Assembly: GCA_034387635.1 (NCBI GenBank)
Contig: JAOANU010000010.1
Span: 1,240,001 to 1,304,000 of the forward strand
Source: Rhodosporidiobolus odoratus
Taxonomy: Eukaryota > Basidiomycota > Microbotryomycetes > Sporidiobolales > Sporidiobolaceae
Direction: 5' to 3'
DNA length: 64,000 bases
Made by a program: the position numbers and the translations under genes. Of the stretch, positions 36,103 to 48,203 are shown piece after piece. Under the pieces are notes generated by a model. That model worked only from the letters and a program-made list of their open reading frames with translations, was not told the DNA's origin and searched no databases. Every line of letters begins with the position of its first letter. The stretch's first letter is position 1.

Positions 36103-36629
36103 GCAGCGAGAGAAGAAGGGAGAAATCGAGAAAGGGGGAAAGCGGTGAAGGGGGCGTAGAGCTGCCAGGTGGGGCGTTGTGGGTATTTCTGCGGGTGTGC
36201 TAGGTCGATTAACTTGCTCGCCTGACTTGTAGGGGCCCGTTGACCATGCCAGGCTGCGTTCGAGGCCAGACAAGGTTTCCGGAGAGTGCGAGATGAGGTC
36301 AAGGGAGAAAGACGCACTAACTACGAGAGCGTCTAGAAGAGATCTTCTGATATGCTAGTGAGTAGACCGACTGTGATCAGGCAGTCAAGCAGCAAGAAGC
36401 GAGTAGGAAGAAAGTGGAATTCATACAAACTGGAAATGAGTTGATTAGGATTGCGTCTGTTATCACCTCGTCCTGCTCTCTTCAACTGCTTGATTGGCCA
36501 GGAGGCTTATACTGCCGCTTGCAGAGTGTATACCCGGCGGATCTGTCTATACGAACTAGGGCTCCAGGCGATACGACGACGGCAACTCGCTTGATCGGGT
36601 CCGCCAAGGGGAATCCCCAATATACAAGC
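36103..36629. promoter_or_regulatory. Divergent promoter region of MYG1 and the SPIN90-like gene
   Basis: About 527 bases between divergent starts. No further gene or repeat was seen. Confidence 0.4.
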
Positions 36630-39381
36630 ATGGAGGCAGCACAAGAGTATCAATTCCAATCAGCAGAGCAGTTCTGGGACGGTAAGCTGTCTCTAGTAAC
36701 TTCAGACTGTCTCGATTACCGCCAGAGTGACCGCCGATCATTTCCACCTTTACCCTTTCCACACCTCGTCCGGTACTCGTCTGCCACACAGAACTCAACG
36801 ACTTGATCGCTGTACCACCGGACTCGACACTCGACGAGCTAGACTATGCCCTGCGGAACTACGTCGCCTTCGCTAGCAGCTTCATGGGTTGCGTTTTCGC
36901 TTTTCTCCGCCTCTTCCCCCACTTCCATCATTGTGCGCTGAACAGCATCCCTCCGCAGATCGGTTCCTAGCTGCTCCTGGAGCACTCGACCATGCTCTGC
37001 TCGCGCTCTTGTCCTCGCAGCTCTTCAACTCGCACGTAGACCGCATGACCCAATCCATCATTTCCTCCATCGTCTCACCCTCCGCTTCTCCTTCGACCCT
37101 CTTCATCTCCCTCATGCTTGTGCTCCAAGTCGGCGAAGGCGCCAACCCGCTCACTTCGTCCGGTCACACCAACACGCCACGCCGAAGGACGGGGACTGCC
37201 GGCGTAACGATCGGAAGCTCAAAGGTGTTTCGAGCAATGCGGAAACGATGGAAGGAAGTCGTGACTGTGTTGATGAAGTGGGTGGCGGACGCTGAAGTCG
37301 TCGAAGAGCAGCAGGAGGTCATCGAGAGCGAAGGAGGAGCGGGGAAGCCGGAGGAGAAACGGATAGGCATGCCGGCAGAAGGGTGGGAAGAAAGGGTCGG
37401 CACGGCAGCAACGGCGGTGCTGTACGAGATGTGCAGAGTGCAGAAGCTGAGCTCGGAGGAACTTTGTGCGTGCTTCTATTCCTCCGTCGAGCGAGTCTTG
37501 CGTTTGACCCTTTCTTCCCTTCTCAGCCTATTTCACCTTCGACTTTATCTCGCATCTCTTCACCCTCGTTGAGCGGACTCGCGATGCCGAAGATGAAACG
37601 TTCAACTACTCCCTGATCAAGCTCATCATTGCGCTAAACGAGCAGTTCATGGTTGCTACTGTTCCGGCTCAGAACGCCAGAACTGGAGGTGGGAACCTCC
37701 CGCCTCCGATTCTGCCAACAGTAACACATACGGCGTCGAGAAAGGAGAGAGGACCAAATCTCGTCCTCGAGGTGCTGATGGAGAAGGAGCACGATAGCAA
37801 GACATTTGGCGAAAACATCATCTTTATCTTGAATCGAGCAGGTTCGTCCCGTCAATCTTGCCTATTCCTTGACTTACAGCTCACTTTCTGTCCATTGTAG
37901 ACGGTACCGCCGATTCGCTCTGCGTCTCCCTCCTCATCCTCAAAATCCTTTACCTCCTCTTCACCACATCGGGAACGCAGGAGTTCTTCTACACAAACGA
38001 TCTCTGTGTGCTAGTTGACGTCTTCATCCGAGAGCTCTGCGACCTCGGGGAAGAGTCTGAAGGGGTGCGTCCCTTTTCCATTCGCTGTCTTGCTCGACCC
38101 ATAGCTATTGCCCCGCAGCTCAAGCATACCTACCTCCGAGTCCTCCATCCTCTCCTTACGAATACCCAATTACGCCAACATCCCCACAAGCGTCCGCAAC
38201 TCCGACGTGTCCTCGAGTCCCTCATAGCCCCTTCCCATTACCGCGAAGTCGACCCGACCACCCGCCGTCTGGTCGAGCGGAATCTGCGAGGAAGTTGGTG
38301 TCAAGGCTTGCGAACGGCAGACGTTGTTCTGGGGGAAGACAGCGGACGGGGGAGTACGCTGAGCGTTGATGCGGTGGCTACGGCTGAGGATGAGGGAACG
38401 CCGAAGAAGGCAGGTCGGCATCATCGGCACCAGTCAAGACGGAAAACTTCCCTCGACGACTCTTCCTCTTCAATCTATTCCTCTGCAACGTCTTCCTCTT
38501 CACCGTACGCTTCTTCGGTCACAACGGCTTCCACATCTGCCTATATCTCTTCGCCACTTTCCGTCGCAGAGGGGCATGCGACAATCAGACCCGTAGCGGA
38601 GCGGAGTGCAGTAGGCGACATCCCACCACCCGTCCGAGCAAGTCATGCTCTCGCTGCGGTTGATGAATACGTCTACTCCGCCTCACCCGAGATCACAGAT
38701 GCAGCTCTACCCGCCGCATCCGACGAGTATGCCTCTTCCGTCCCTTCCATCCAAGCCGGTCACAACCTTCTTAGCCCCGTCGCATCCCGCCATCTCTCCT
38801 CTTCATGTCACAGCAACTTCAGTCCCCGAGGCGGTTCCTCCACTCACCCTCCCTCAACAGCATCCTCTACCCTAGCCCCACCTCTCGTCCACCCACGACC
38901 ACGCTCAACCTCCCTCTCCGCAGCGACCTACCGCTCTTCTACCCACGGTCTCGGTCTCACAGACTCTCCGCCACCACCAGCACCACCACCTCTACCGCCA
39001 TCTCCAGATCCATCCGTCTCCTCCGCATCTACCGCCGAATACTTTTCTTCCACTTCTTCTGCCGCTGCTGCCCCGACGACAACGAAACGCCGTCGACCAC
39101 CACCGCCTCCGCCTGACGGAGCGCCCTTGTCTCGTCCTCGTACTCCTTCTTTCGTCGTCCCATCTACTGCTGCTTCAGAATTACCTGCTCCGGTTCCGTT
39201 TCAACCGCAACTGGAACCATCACCTCTTGTTCCTCCTGGCAGTCCGAAAGTGGGAGGTAGGAGGAGAGCTCCGCCTCCGCCAACTGCCTCGGGGGTTGTT
39301 GGCAGGGGCAGTCCTAAGAGCGGTAGGACTGGGTTGGAGGAAGAGGGTGTGCGGCGAGGGGTGGACAGGCTGGCAGTCTAA
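36630..39381 (+). CDS. SPIN90/Ldb17-type protein (Arp2/3 activator family)
   Basis: The family (yeast Ldb17, fission yeast Dip1, animal SPIN90) switches on Arp2/3 complex to seed actin at endocytic sites. Exons encode [34 protein letters not shown] and YVAFASSFM, then a helical leucine-rich domain with [56 protein letters not shown] and [17 protein letters not shown]. About six introns interrupt this part. The last exon is a long Ser-rich and proline-rich tail with several PPPPP runs, ending RRGVDRLAV; such runs bind SH3 domains or profilin, as in Ldb17. The C-terminal tail is unlike the short tail of Dip1. Confidence 0.8.
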
Positions 39382-39589
39382 GGGCAATTTAGCGCCTCGA
39401 TTTCTCTCTATTCTTTCCCGTGCCTCGTTGTCATGCAGTGTTCAGCAATTTTGGATAGCTGTACAATCTCACATATTCACTGCTTCCTCGCATAATCCTC
39501 TTGTAGTCGTTTTCGTTTTCAGATCTCGTTTTTGCCGCTCGTTGACCTATACGCATCTTATCTCTCTCCTTTGTTCTCCCTAGCTTGGT

Positions 39590-40234
39590 ACCTTCTTTCC
39601 CTTCGTAGTTGTGACACTTATGGCAGTCCTCGTACTGAATAGGCATGTGGTCTTGCTCTCGGAAAAAAATGAAGCAGCAGTCGGCGAAGGTGAACTCCTG
39701 ACGGACAAAGGATCAACCAGAAGCAGACACGGTGGTTGCGCAGCTTCCTTGTACTCGACCGGCTCCAATGCATGCTAAACCCCCCTCTTTGCACTGCCCA
39801 GCTCTGCCTTTACATTGCGAGACTGATTTCTGCCTTGGCTTTCGGCCGCGAGTCTGCTCATCTCCATCTCCAGATATATCCGGATATAGCTCTTAAGCTG
39901 ATGCCCCGACTGAATCTCGTTCAGTCTACTAAGCGACCTTTCCAAAGCGATGCGAAACAAGTCCGGCTCCAGCTGGGGCGGTAAAGGATTTTTACCGCGC
40001 AATGCGGTCAGATATTAGTGAAACTGCATCTTGTAAGGAAAAGGACACGCGCTTACGCGCTGCTGCAACACTCAGCCTGCACCGATGGGTCGTGAGATAC
40101 TCCTTCACTTTACTCAGCAAGTGAGCTCCTGCGTCTGCCATATCAGCCAGTTTAGGATGGCCGAAAGGTGCTGGCGGTGATTGGGAGGACTGCCTTCGAT
40201 GAGGAGACATGGACCGGTCGCTGTGACTGGACAT
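39590..40234 (-). CDS. Possible small helical protein, exon structure unresolved
   Basis: Two protein-like segments lie on the minus strand. The first (start 40234) reads MSSHSDRSMSPHRRQSSQSP and then HPKLADMADAGAHLLSKVKEY. The second (about 39955-39800) reads LEPDLFRIALERSLSRLNEI then HQLKSYIRIYLEMEMSRLAAE, strongly helical. An intron with a CTAATATCTGAC branch-like stretch and acceptor near 39973 lies between, but I could not find a donor that keeps phase. I do not recognise a family. The 39382-39590 stretch beyond is the shared 3' region with the SPIN90-like gene. Confidence 0.35.
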
Positions 40235-41082
40235 GGTTCAGTAGCCCGGTGTGGAGCTGAGGGGACAAGATGGGAAGCAATATATATGAATGAGCAGAAG
40301 TCGACGAGGCCAGGACGAGGCAATGATCGAGATGAGGAGGTGGCTTTGTGTAGGGTCGGATGTGTAAGCGCCGAGGAACGGAGTCCAGGTGGCGCTCCCC
40401 GTCCGGTCCGATGCTGTGCTTCCCCAGCCCAGCCCGGAACAGCGGCTAACTTACATCTAGCTACACGGCAAGCGGACCACATTGGTTGCTCTGTTATGAC
40501 CTTCTCAAGTGGGAAAACTCGTCCTTCAGCCTTGACTCACAAGCCAGTGCTGCCTATCTCTAGCCAGACAGTCAGGTAAGACAGAGTTCGAGTCTCCTAC
40601 TGCTTATGTCTCGCGCCCCGTCGGTGCAATGTTGCACCTTGTCCCCTTCCACCACTAATTCCTCAGATAGCCTCTGTGAGCCTGCCGGCGGTACTACAGC
40701 TTCTGATATTGCGCTCAGTATGTCTGAGAAGTACCCGGCCTCGATGTCCTGGAACTGCTGGAGGCGAATCACCTTCTCAAGAGTCAACTTCCGATGTCTT
40801 TATTTCGTTTCATGCACAGGAAGCAATGCTTGACAGTATACAATATGGACGCTGTAAGGCTAAGTAGCGTGGCAGAGAAGGGGGAGAAAGGGCGTCGAGT
40901 GTGCGAGTAAACCCGGAGAAGGTGAAAGAGGCGAGGAATGAGGGAACATCAAGGGAGGATGAAAGAGGAATGTTTCGGCAGTGGCGGCAAGAAGGATAAG
41001 GAGAAGGAGGTTGGCAAAGCTGAGGGATGAGAAGCTGAGGAAGAGAGAGCCAGACGCGACGAGTGGGGCTGGGACTAAGCGA
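40235..41082. other. Intergenic between the small gene and the PP2C gene
   Basis: About 850 bases. A minus-strand frame at 40572-40787 (EKVIRLQQFQDIEAGYFSD) looks partly protein-like but has no evident start or partner exon, so it is noted and not called. Confidence 0.35.
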
Positions 41083-42937
41083 CTAAGCCTTTGGGTTGAG
41101 GGTAATGACCATGACAGAAAGGTTGTCCGTTGTCCTGTGGCTGTATACCGTGGCTGAAAGTTAGCACGGTGTGCCTCGTGGGTGGGAAAAGTTGACAAAG
41201 CAACGCACCTGAGCGCGTAGTCGAGAAGCTTCTGACTTGCTTGCTGCGCATCCGTTTCGCCTGCAATCAAGTCGACCGCTTGCTGGTCTGAGCAGACGTC
41301 CCAAAGCTGCACCCATGGAATTAGATACGGAGACACGGTCAGCACAGAACTGCCATACTCACACACTGACCCAGGTCGAGAAAGAAGAGGAAAGAGAAAA
41401 GAGAAAGAGAGCGCGCGAGAGAGAGAAAACAAACCCCATCGCACGCAATGATCAAGGACTCGTCTTCCGGCCTGATGGTAGTCTCAGTGGTATATGGGGA
41501 TCCACAAACAAATTGCTTCATTTGGGTGTCTCCGAGGGACCGGGTGACGGCGAGGTAGCCTGCAAGTTGTTGAGCGAGGGTGAAGAGTCAGCTTTGAGAA
41601 GGTCGAGGAGGAGGTGAAGGAGGAGGGGGAAGGAGACGCACCGTTGACACGCTGGCCCTGGACATAGCCTCCTGCCGCCTCGATACGCTTGATTTCCTTC
41701 GGGTCGGAGCCCTTGTGGTCGTACGAGAGGCGGATTGCTTGACCGCCGCGGCTGTTACCCGAGGGAGAGCAGGGGGTCAATACGCCAACTAAAGCAGACA
41801 GTGTGGAGGAGAGGACAGAAGAGAAGAGAACGCACGCAAGAACAGCCCTGGCATCACCCGCATTAGCAGTGTAAAGCGTCCTCTTCGCCGCCTTAATTTG
41901 CTGAGCCGGCCCTTCGACTTGGCCAGGTGAGGCACCACCTGAAGCAGGCGTCGTGGAACCGGAGAGCTTGCCGCCGATCATCGACTTGAGCTTGTCCTTG
42001 ATGCCGCCGTTGCTGCCATTCGAAGGGTGGGCTTCGGCTGCGGACGGGCCGCCGAGCGCTACAAGCAGTGATCGTGGTGAGACTTTGCTATGTAGAACAT
42101 GTGGGGAGGAACAGGCAACAGACCGAGACCTCCAGTAGCCCCAACAGCACTGTTAACACCGTTAGCAGCGTTTGATCCAGGCTTGCCCTCAGACGGATCA
42201 ATGCCTGCCGCCTTAGCCGCCTCAATCGCATCGCCAACCTTTCCATCGAGTTCTCCCTTCGCAGTAGTCACGCCCGAACCCACGCCACTGCCCTCACCGA
42301 CCGGGTTGCCCTCCTCATCTTCTAGACGGAGGAGGCAGGTGACGGCGGTGCAGCCCGAGTGCGAGTTCTCACTTGCGGAGAGTTCAGAGATGGCAGTGTC
42401 GACGCTGTGGAATGTAGCGTTCAGGAGGTGGGGGATGGGCGTGTCGGGAGTTTTGGCGAGGTTGGTTAGAAGGTGCTGTGCAAATGAAAAAGGACAAAGT
42501 TAGCGATCTGACGACGGTCACGAGACGTATACGCAAGCTTACCTCGTGGAAGTGCAAGCCGCAGTACTCAGCGGCTTTCTTGCCGGCGTGACCGTCAAAG
42601 ATCGCAAAGTATCCTTGACCTTTGAGGCCGGCGAAATCGTAAATAAACGAGTGCGCGCTGCAGGACGGAGCACACGGTCAGATCTATGTGTCGCTTCGTC
42701 GTAGGTGGCGGCGATAGGGGGGGAAGGGGAGGTGGCGGCGATAGGGGGGGGAGGTGGGGGAGATTGTGAATGCACTCCTCCATGGTCCTCCTGCAGGCGC
42801 GGTTCCGGTCGACACTGACACCAACCCTGTAGCTCGAAGGTGCTCCGATTTGCGGGTGCTGGTTGAGACGCTATAGGGCGAGACGCATGATCCCACTAAT
42901 CAGCTCTGCGTGGAGTGTGAGAAGAGCGAGGTGGGGT

Positions 42938-42968
<31 letters not shown>

Positions 42969-43057
42969 CAGAGAAGTGTTGACGTACTCCGAAAGTGTCT
43001 GGTCCACTTGCTTGAGTTTCAGCGGTGACGCGAGCATCTCCTTCGTTGGCAGCCATT
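41083..43057 (-). CDS. PTC1: PP2C-type protein phosphatase, Ptc1-like
   Basis: PP2C enzymes are Mg/Mn-dependent Ser/Thr phosphatases; Ptc1 dampens the HOG stress MAP-kinase pathway. Motifs in order: [100 protein letters not shown] then [14 protein letters not shown], and the terminal strand [16 protein letters not shown]. Metal-binding aspartates are present in FDGHAG, ITRSLGD-type and ACDG motifs. The DHKGSD and AAGG motifs favour Ptc1. An unusual low-complexity insert (coded about 42330-41900, rich in Gly, Ser, Ala) splits the strand pair before [12 protein letters not shown]. At least seven introns occur; the first holds a 30-base G tract. Start 43057 is [10 protein letters not shown]. Confidence 0.88.
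42938..42967. repeat. Poly-G homopolymer, 30 bases
   Basis: An uninterrupted run of 30 G on the plus strand, preceded by GGTGGGGT. It lies inside the first intron of the minus-strand PP2C gene, where it appears as a C tract. Homopolymers of this size are prone to length change and to read errors. Confidence 0.95.
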
Positions 43058-43480
43058 GTTATAGTGGTCTGGGTGAGTAGTAAAACCGAGATAGAACGAG
43101 AGAGAGAAGAGCGAGAGACGTTTCCAATTTCCAAGTTGATCGAGGTGGTGACGGCGGAACTTCGGCGAAAGCGGCACACTCGGAATGGCAGGAGCGTACT
43201 GGCCTTTATATGCAGCTATAGGCTCTCTGCTGTCCGTCTCGCCATCCTATGCTGCTGTTTCCGCTGCGCGATTTAATGACGCTGTTCTTCCTTTGCACCG
43301 CCTCACCGAGTCGGCAATCGCAATGAAAAACGAGAGACAACCTTGTTGCTTCACACTCAATGGACCGACAGCTCAGATAAGTGGCATGGCAGAAAGGAAA
43401 CGCGATCGTAAAGGGACAACGCTTACTCTCGAGGGCGGACAAGCGCTAGCGAGTGTGAAAAGGTGGGAAAAAGAAAACAG

Positions 43481-46121
43481 CTACTCCAGCATCCCCCAGT
43501 TCGACTGCTCGTCCAGCGATTCCAGGAGTCGACCGCGTCGTTCGTGCCAGTCGTGCGACAAGCGCCGGCGGCGAGAGAAGCGGGAAGTAGATGAAGTGGT
43601 AGAAGAAGAACCTGTTTGCAAAAGGAAAGGAGAAAATCCCGGTTAGCACATGATGCGCTCTATGCGCCAGAGTAGGAGCGAAGTCAGAGACAGGTCGCGA
43701 GCGAAGATACGTACCTTTCCCGCCTTTCACGTTGACCTGAGTTTTAGCCTGAACTTGGACCGACTTGCCCTTCCCTCTTCCTCCTTTCTTGCCGCCTTTA
43801 CCCTTCCCACCCTTCTGTCCTCCACCTCCACCTTGGATGACGAAGAGCGAGGACAGCGTCGTTTGTACCGAATCGACAAAGATGAGGCTTGTGAAGAGGA
43901 ACATAGGCGGGGGAGGAAGAAAGCCGAAACCGGAAGTGAGAAAACCGTTTCCAGTTAGCACGATGAGCCGTCGCGAAAGTCGATAGAAGTACGAAAAGGG
44001 ATGCCAAAGCTTACCCTGGCCCGGCTTGCACTTCCACCACGTTCTGAATAAGAATATTGCTCGCCAGCGGTGTAGTCGAGTTGGTGATATACACGGCAAC
44101 AGCTGTATCGTCCCGGGAACATCCACCCGTCAGCTCTGCAAACTAAACCAAGAATACGAGTGGAAGGGGAGAAGCGAGCGACTCACGCCCATCGATGCCA
44201 GCCGGAACAACGCATTTCTCCGCAGGGAAGACCATCGCCGCTGGAGAGCCTCCGATGATCATTTGGCATGACAAAGCCTGCGCGGTAGACAGAGCTGATC
44301 ATCAGCGGTCTCACCCTCTCTTGCCAGAATGGAGCCACTGACGCGAACAGAGCGTGAAACGCACCGCCATGTCCATCGAGATGATTGACTCAAAGTCCAG
44401 CTTCGAGCCGACGGCGAACTGAGTACCGCCGCCGGTAGTGATAGTGAGCGGATTGTTCGCTGTTCGTGGCAGAAAGAGGTCAGCCAAGCATGCCGACGCG
44501 GTTTCAGCGTCCGCTTCCTGGTGGGAGAAGCGTCGCCGAGTGCCTCGGCGCGGAACTGGGTGGCTCACAGGTAAGACCGCTGCGGGGCACGAGATCGTGA
44601 GTAACTGACGTCTGAGCTCGGCGACGTGAACGGGCCGCGAAGCCATCGCGGAGAAAAGTATGTTCAGCAGAAAGAGAAAAAACCGACGCACAAATCGCTC
44701 GCCTGACAACCCTTCATGAACCCGCCCGCCAGCGCAAGCACGCCCGAGGGGCTCAACGTAATGTCGAAGCTCTGAGAGGTGAATGCTCCGCCATTGAAGA
44801 GGTTGAGGAGGGACTGGTGCCTCGCTTCGAGGGTGAGAATTGAACCGGCGGTGGTGAGGAGTTGAGGGTCGGTGAGAAGATGAGCCTGCAGAGACGTAGA
44901 GTGGAAAGGCGAGACAAGGGATCAGCCTAAAGAATCTAGGGAGGTGTAGCAGTGGAAGAGGAAGCCGACGAACCGCGCCAAGGTAAGCTGCTTGTCCAGC
45001 TGCCTCGATCGTACGGGCAGCGCCGAGGAACGTGATGGGCTGCAGTACAAGATAATGGTCAGCCGTGGCGTCCAGCATTGAACATGTCGCAAGTCTCGCA
45101 CTTGATGGGACAACCGCGACGGTCAGATCGGGAGGAAAACGACTAACATCTTTCAGAACCGCTGAGAAATCAAAGCTGCAGCTCGACACAGGCGTACCAC
45201 CGAGAGCAGCGATAGCGCTCTCAAGAGCTTGCACTGTACGTTGCAGACGAACAAGCGGACGATCAGCTTTCCACCCTCGGTTAAGGGGAAAGGCGAAGAT
45301 AGCCGGCTCTAACGCACTGTGTTTGGTCTCGTCGGCTTGAACGACTGTGATCTGTTCGATGCTGTTCGCGAGTATGGTACGCAGGAACTGATCATTAGTA
45401 CCCTCTCTCCAGAAACTTGAGAAGGTCGAAAGGAAGGACCGGCGCCAACAGCTCGTGAAGAAGGTGAAGAGGGTGAAAAGGGACGTTCACGTACATGATA
45501 ATAGCTTGCACCCTTGTCAAACCCGCCTTGATCATTACCTCCACGGAAAAGGCAGCGAGGGCTTGTTTGTACAGGGTGGATTCGAGGTTCTGCGCAAACA
45601 AGGTATGTAGAGAAACGAACAGGATGTAGCGTTCGAAGTTCGCGCAATACTATCCCGCCTGCCTCCAGACCCCAGAAGTGGGCGAGAGAAAGCGGGCCTG
45701 CAACAAGACGCACCTCAAGAACGAAGGCCAACTGTAAAACTGTCAGATTCGGATCGTCTGCAGGCGGCGGCGATGAGGGCGGCGGAGGCGGAGCTGGCGC
45801 TGTTACTTCCCCTGACGTCCCGTTCACCATGCTACCATCCCCGTCTGCTGCTGCAGCCGTGGCCATCGCCCCCACATCCGGTCCCATTGTCGCGCCTTCG
45901 CTCGCTGCTCCACTTCCTGTCGCTGGCGGAGGAGATGGGGCCACGGCCATTGAGCTCGGTGAAGGTGCAGCAGCCGAGTGTTGTCTCGCTTGCAAAGGTA
46001 GAGCAGGCGAGACACGGCGGGAGAAAAGGAAGCGAGAGTTGGCGGGCAGAGCGGTTTCGGCTGGGGAAGAAGAGAGGGCAACGAGAGGGAAGGTGGTGAG
46101 CAGGAGGAGAGTGGAGCGCAT
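43481..46121 (-). CDS. Secreted ferritin-like domain protein (Rds1 type)
   Basis: The N-terminus (MRSTLLLLTTFPLVALSSS) is a signal peptide. An Ala/Pro/Ser-rich stretch with a PPPPP run precedes the ferritin_2-type helical domain: DPNLTVLQLAFVLE, NLESTLYKQALAAFS, EQITVVQADETKHSALE, AAYLGAAHLLTDPQLLTTAG, SILTLEARHQSLLNLFNGG. A second half reads NPLTITTGGGTQFAVGS and AVAVYITNSTTPLASNILI. The C-terminus has an unusual Gly/Lys run (GGGGGQKGGKGKGGKKGG) and, if the last exon is right, a Ser/Thr then basic stretch ending DEQSNWGMLE. Many short introns are present. Proteins of this type are stress- or sexual-stage-linked (Rds1) in other fungi; function here is unknown. Confidence 0.78.
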
Positions 46122-46603
46122 GGTAGGTCGGTTGTACGGAGGTCGGACCAGCCGAGTTTAAAGCGGTAAAGCGAAAGGAAGAAAGCGCGAGTCGAGGAAG
46201 GCCTCCTGCGAGAAGAAAAGGGAAAAGAAGTCAGCGGGGGAGGCGCTTCAGAGGAAGGCAAGAGCGTACCTGGGCTGAGAGCGCTGTTCTACAGTGTGAG
46301 ATTCAGTCAAGGCGAAGGAAGAGTGTGAAGTTGGGGGTTGAAATCGAAAAGGTGAGCCGACGGCAGTTTCCTCCTACAGTCGCCCTGTCAACCGCCCTCG
46401 ACTGCAGCTTACCGACCCCATGCATGCCAAGAGACGGAATAGCAAACCGCTCGCAGATCGTAACTGGGAGTGCAGGGGCTGCAAGGACGAGAGGGTCGGA
46501 ACATTGGACGATGCTGATAAGAAAGATGCTGCAATGGAAACTGGTGATAACAACAAAAGATATCCCTTCTATGATGCCGTGAAAATACCTCGAGCTCATC
46601 TCG

Positions 46604-48060
46604 CTACCTCTCCCAACAGACTGCCCCTCGATCTCCGGTCCAAACCCAACTCCCCACCACCACCAAGAAAATCAACTGAGCCAGCGCCCAACTAACCCCA
46701 AAGTACCTGTAACTCTGACCCCTCTTCAACCCCCGCAGCTCGACCGCCATGGTCGAGATGGTACTCAGGCTGCCACAGAACCCGTCTTGGACGCCTTTGA
46801 GCGCTGCACATCCCAGTTGACCTCGAGGATGTCGCGCGAGAAGTTCCATCACGGCGAAAATGAGCACCGAGAGAGAGTTCATGAGTAGTGTTCCGTACGG
46901 GAGAGAAGGGTGAATCGGGTTGAGCTTCTTGGAGAGGTAGTAGCGGAGGAGGGTACCCGGGGGACCGAGGACGATGGCGAAGGTTGCGCGGGAACGCCAC
47001 GAGTGGGGTCCAAAGATGAGGAGGAAGATGGAGCCGAGCCAAAAGAGAGGGCCTGAGAGGAGAATAAGTGCGTTGAAGGCTTTTTGGGAGGGTAGACGAC
47101 GGTGAGGAAGTTGGAAGCGGGGGAGGAAGGAAGAAAGGTGGACGCCGAATTGCAGGGAGGACATGCAGGCGACGAGGGTGATGAGAGTCACAGCAGCTCC
47201 GGAGAGAAACTGCGGGGACATCTCGGATCAGTCCTCCACGGAAAGCTGGGAAAGACGGAAGTGAGGGAGGCGCACCCCGGAAAAGCGACTTGTCCCCGAT
47301 GGTTCGCCGAGGTTTGCGAAAGAGACGAAGACATCATGCGACATGCTCGACCAGGTCGTCAGGGACCCGCAGAAGCCTGTTCCGCACAAGACGAACAGAG
47401 GAGGGAACCTGCACAGGCAAAACATAATGCTCAGCCTGACTCGAGACGAAACAACAGAAACGACAGAGCGTACACTCGCTCGATCCCCTTCTTCCGTTCC
47501 GTCACGACTCCCATTACAGCACACCCGACCATTTGCGCCCAAACCAGCGCAAACACCTCCCTTTCAGCGAACCCGCCGATCCATATCAGGCCTAGTCGAG
47601 CGAGGACACCCCAAATCGTCGCAAAGATAAGGAGGGAAAAGACTGAAAGGTTGGGATACAGCGGCTTGAAGAGCGAGTCGAGTGTTTCTGGTGCAACGAC
47701 AGGAGAGCGAGGGGAAAGGTAGGGTTGACCGGTTTCGAGAGGAGGTTCTTCGGTGGCGGCACGGGGATCGTTTGCAGGTGGTTTGTCGGACTGGTGATGC
47801 GGTCGGTCTGGATGTCGCTGCTTGTGCTCCTTCTCGATCCCCTCGTCCCGTTTTCGAGAACGTCGCCTGTCCCCATCTCGCTCCGGCAAGCTTGTGCTAT
47901 CCCTCTGCCGGGTCACAAAGTCCTCTGTCCGCGCCCAGCCGTGGCCGTGCTGTGCAGCGCCGTGCTCCAGGTCGAAATGATTTCCTGGCCGACCTGATGA
48001 GATGAAGTCGGGGTTACCGTCGTTCAAGGTAGAAGAGCTGTGTGTGGTGCATTGGCTCAT
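46604..48060 (-). CDS. FEX1: Fluoride exporter, two fused CrcB domains
   Basis: FEX proteins form fluoride channels in the fungal plasma membrane; eukaryotic ones fuse two CrcB units. After a long charged N-terminus (His, Asp, Arg rich) the first unit has IWGVLARLGLIWI, WAQMVGCAVMGVV and GTGFCGSLTTWSSMSHD. The second, after an intron-separated linker, has LGPPGTLLRYYLSKKLN, PYGTLLMNSLSVLIFAVM and GVQDGFCGSLSTISTM, with the paired GFCGSLTT / GFCGSLST signature in both halves. Three exons suffice. The C-terminus ends WTGDRGAVCWER. It is divergent from TSC10 with only about 140 bases between starts. Confidence 0.93.
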
Positions 48061-48203
48061 ATTGACAGCCTCAGGGAGGGCCTGAGCTATACTAGCAGGC
48101 TCCAAGCTGATTACGACGAGAGTTGGAGGGGAAAGAAGGAGCAAGCGAAGTTTGGCTCATCAGAATCTACTCCTGTTCTTGATTACGGCATAGATACAGC
48201 TAG

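Noticed and set aside
40575..40610. tRNA-like B box (gagttcgagtctc)
   Set aside because: The T-arm pairs over only about three bases and no convincing A box or acceptor stem lies upstream.
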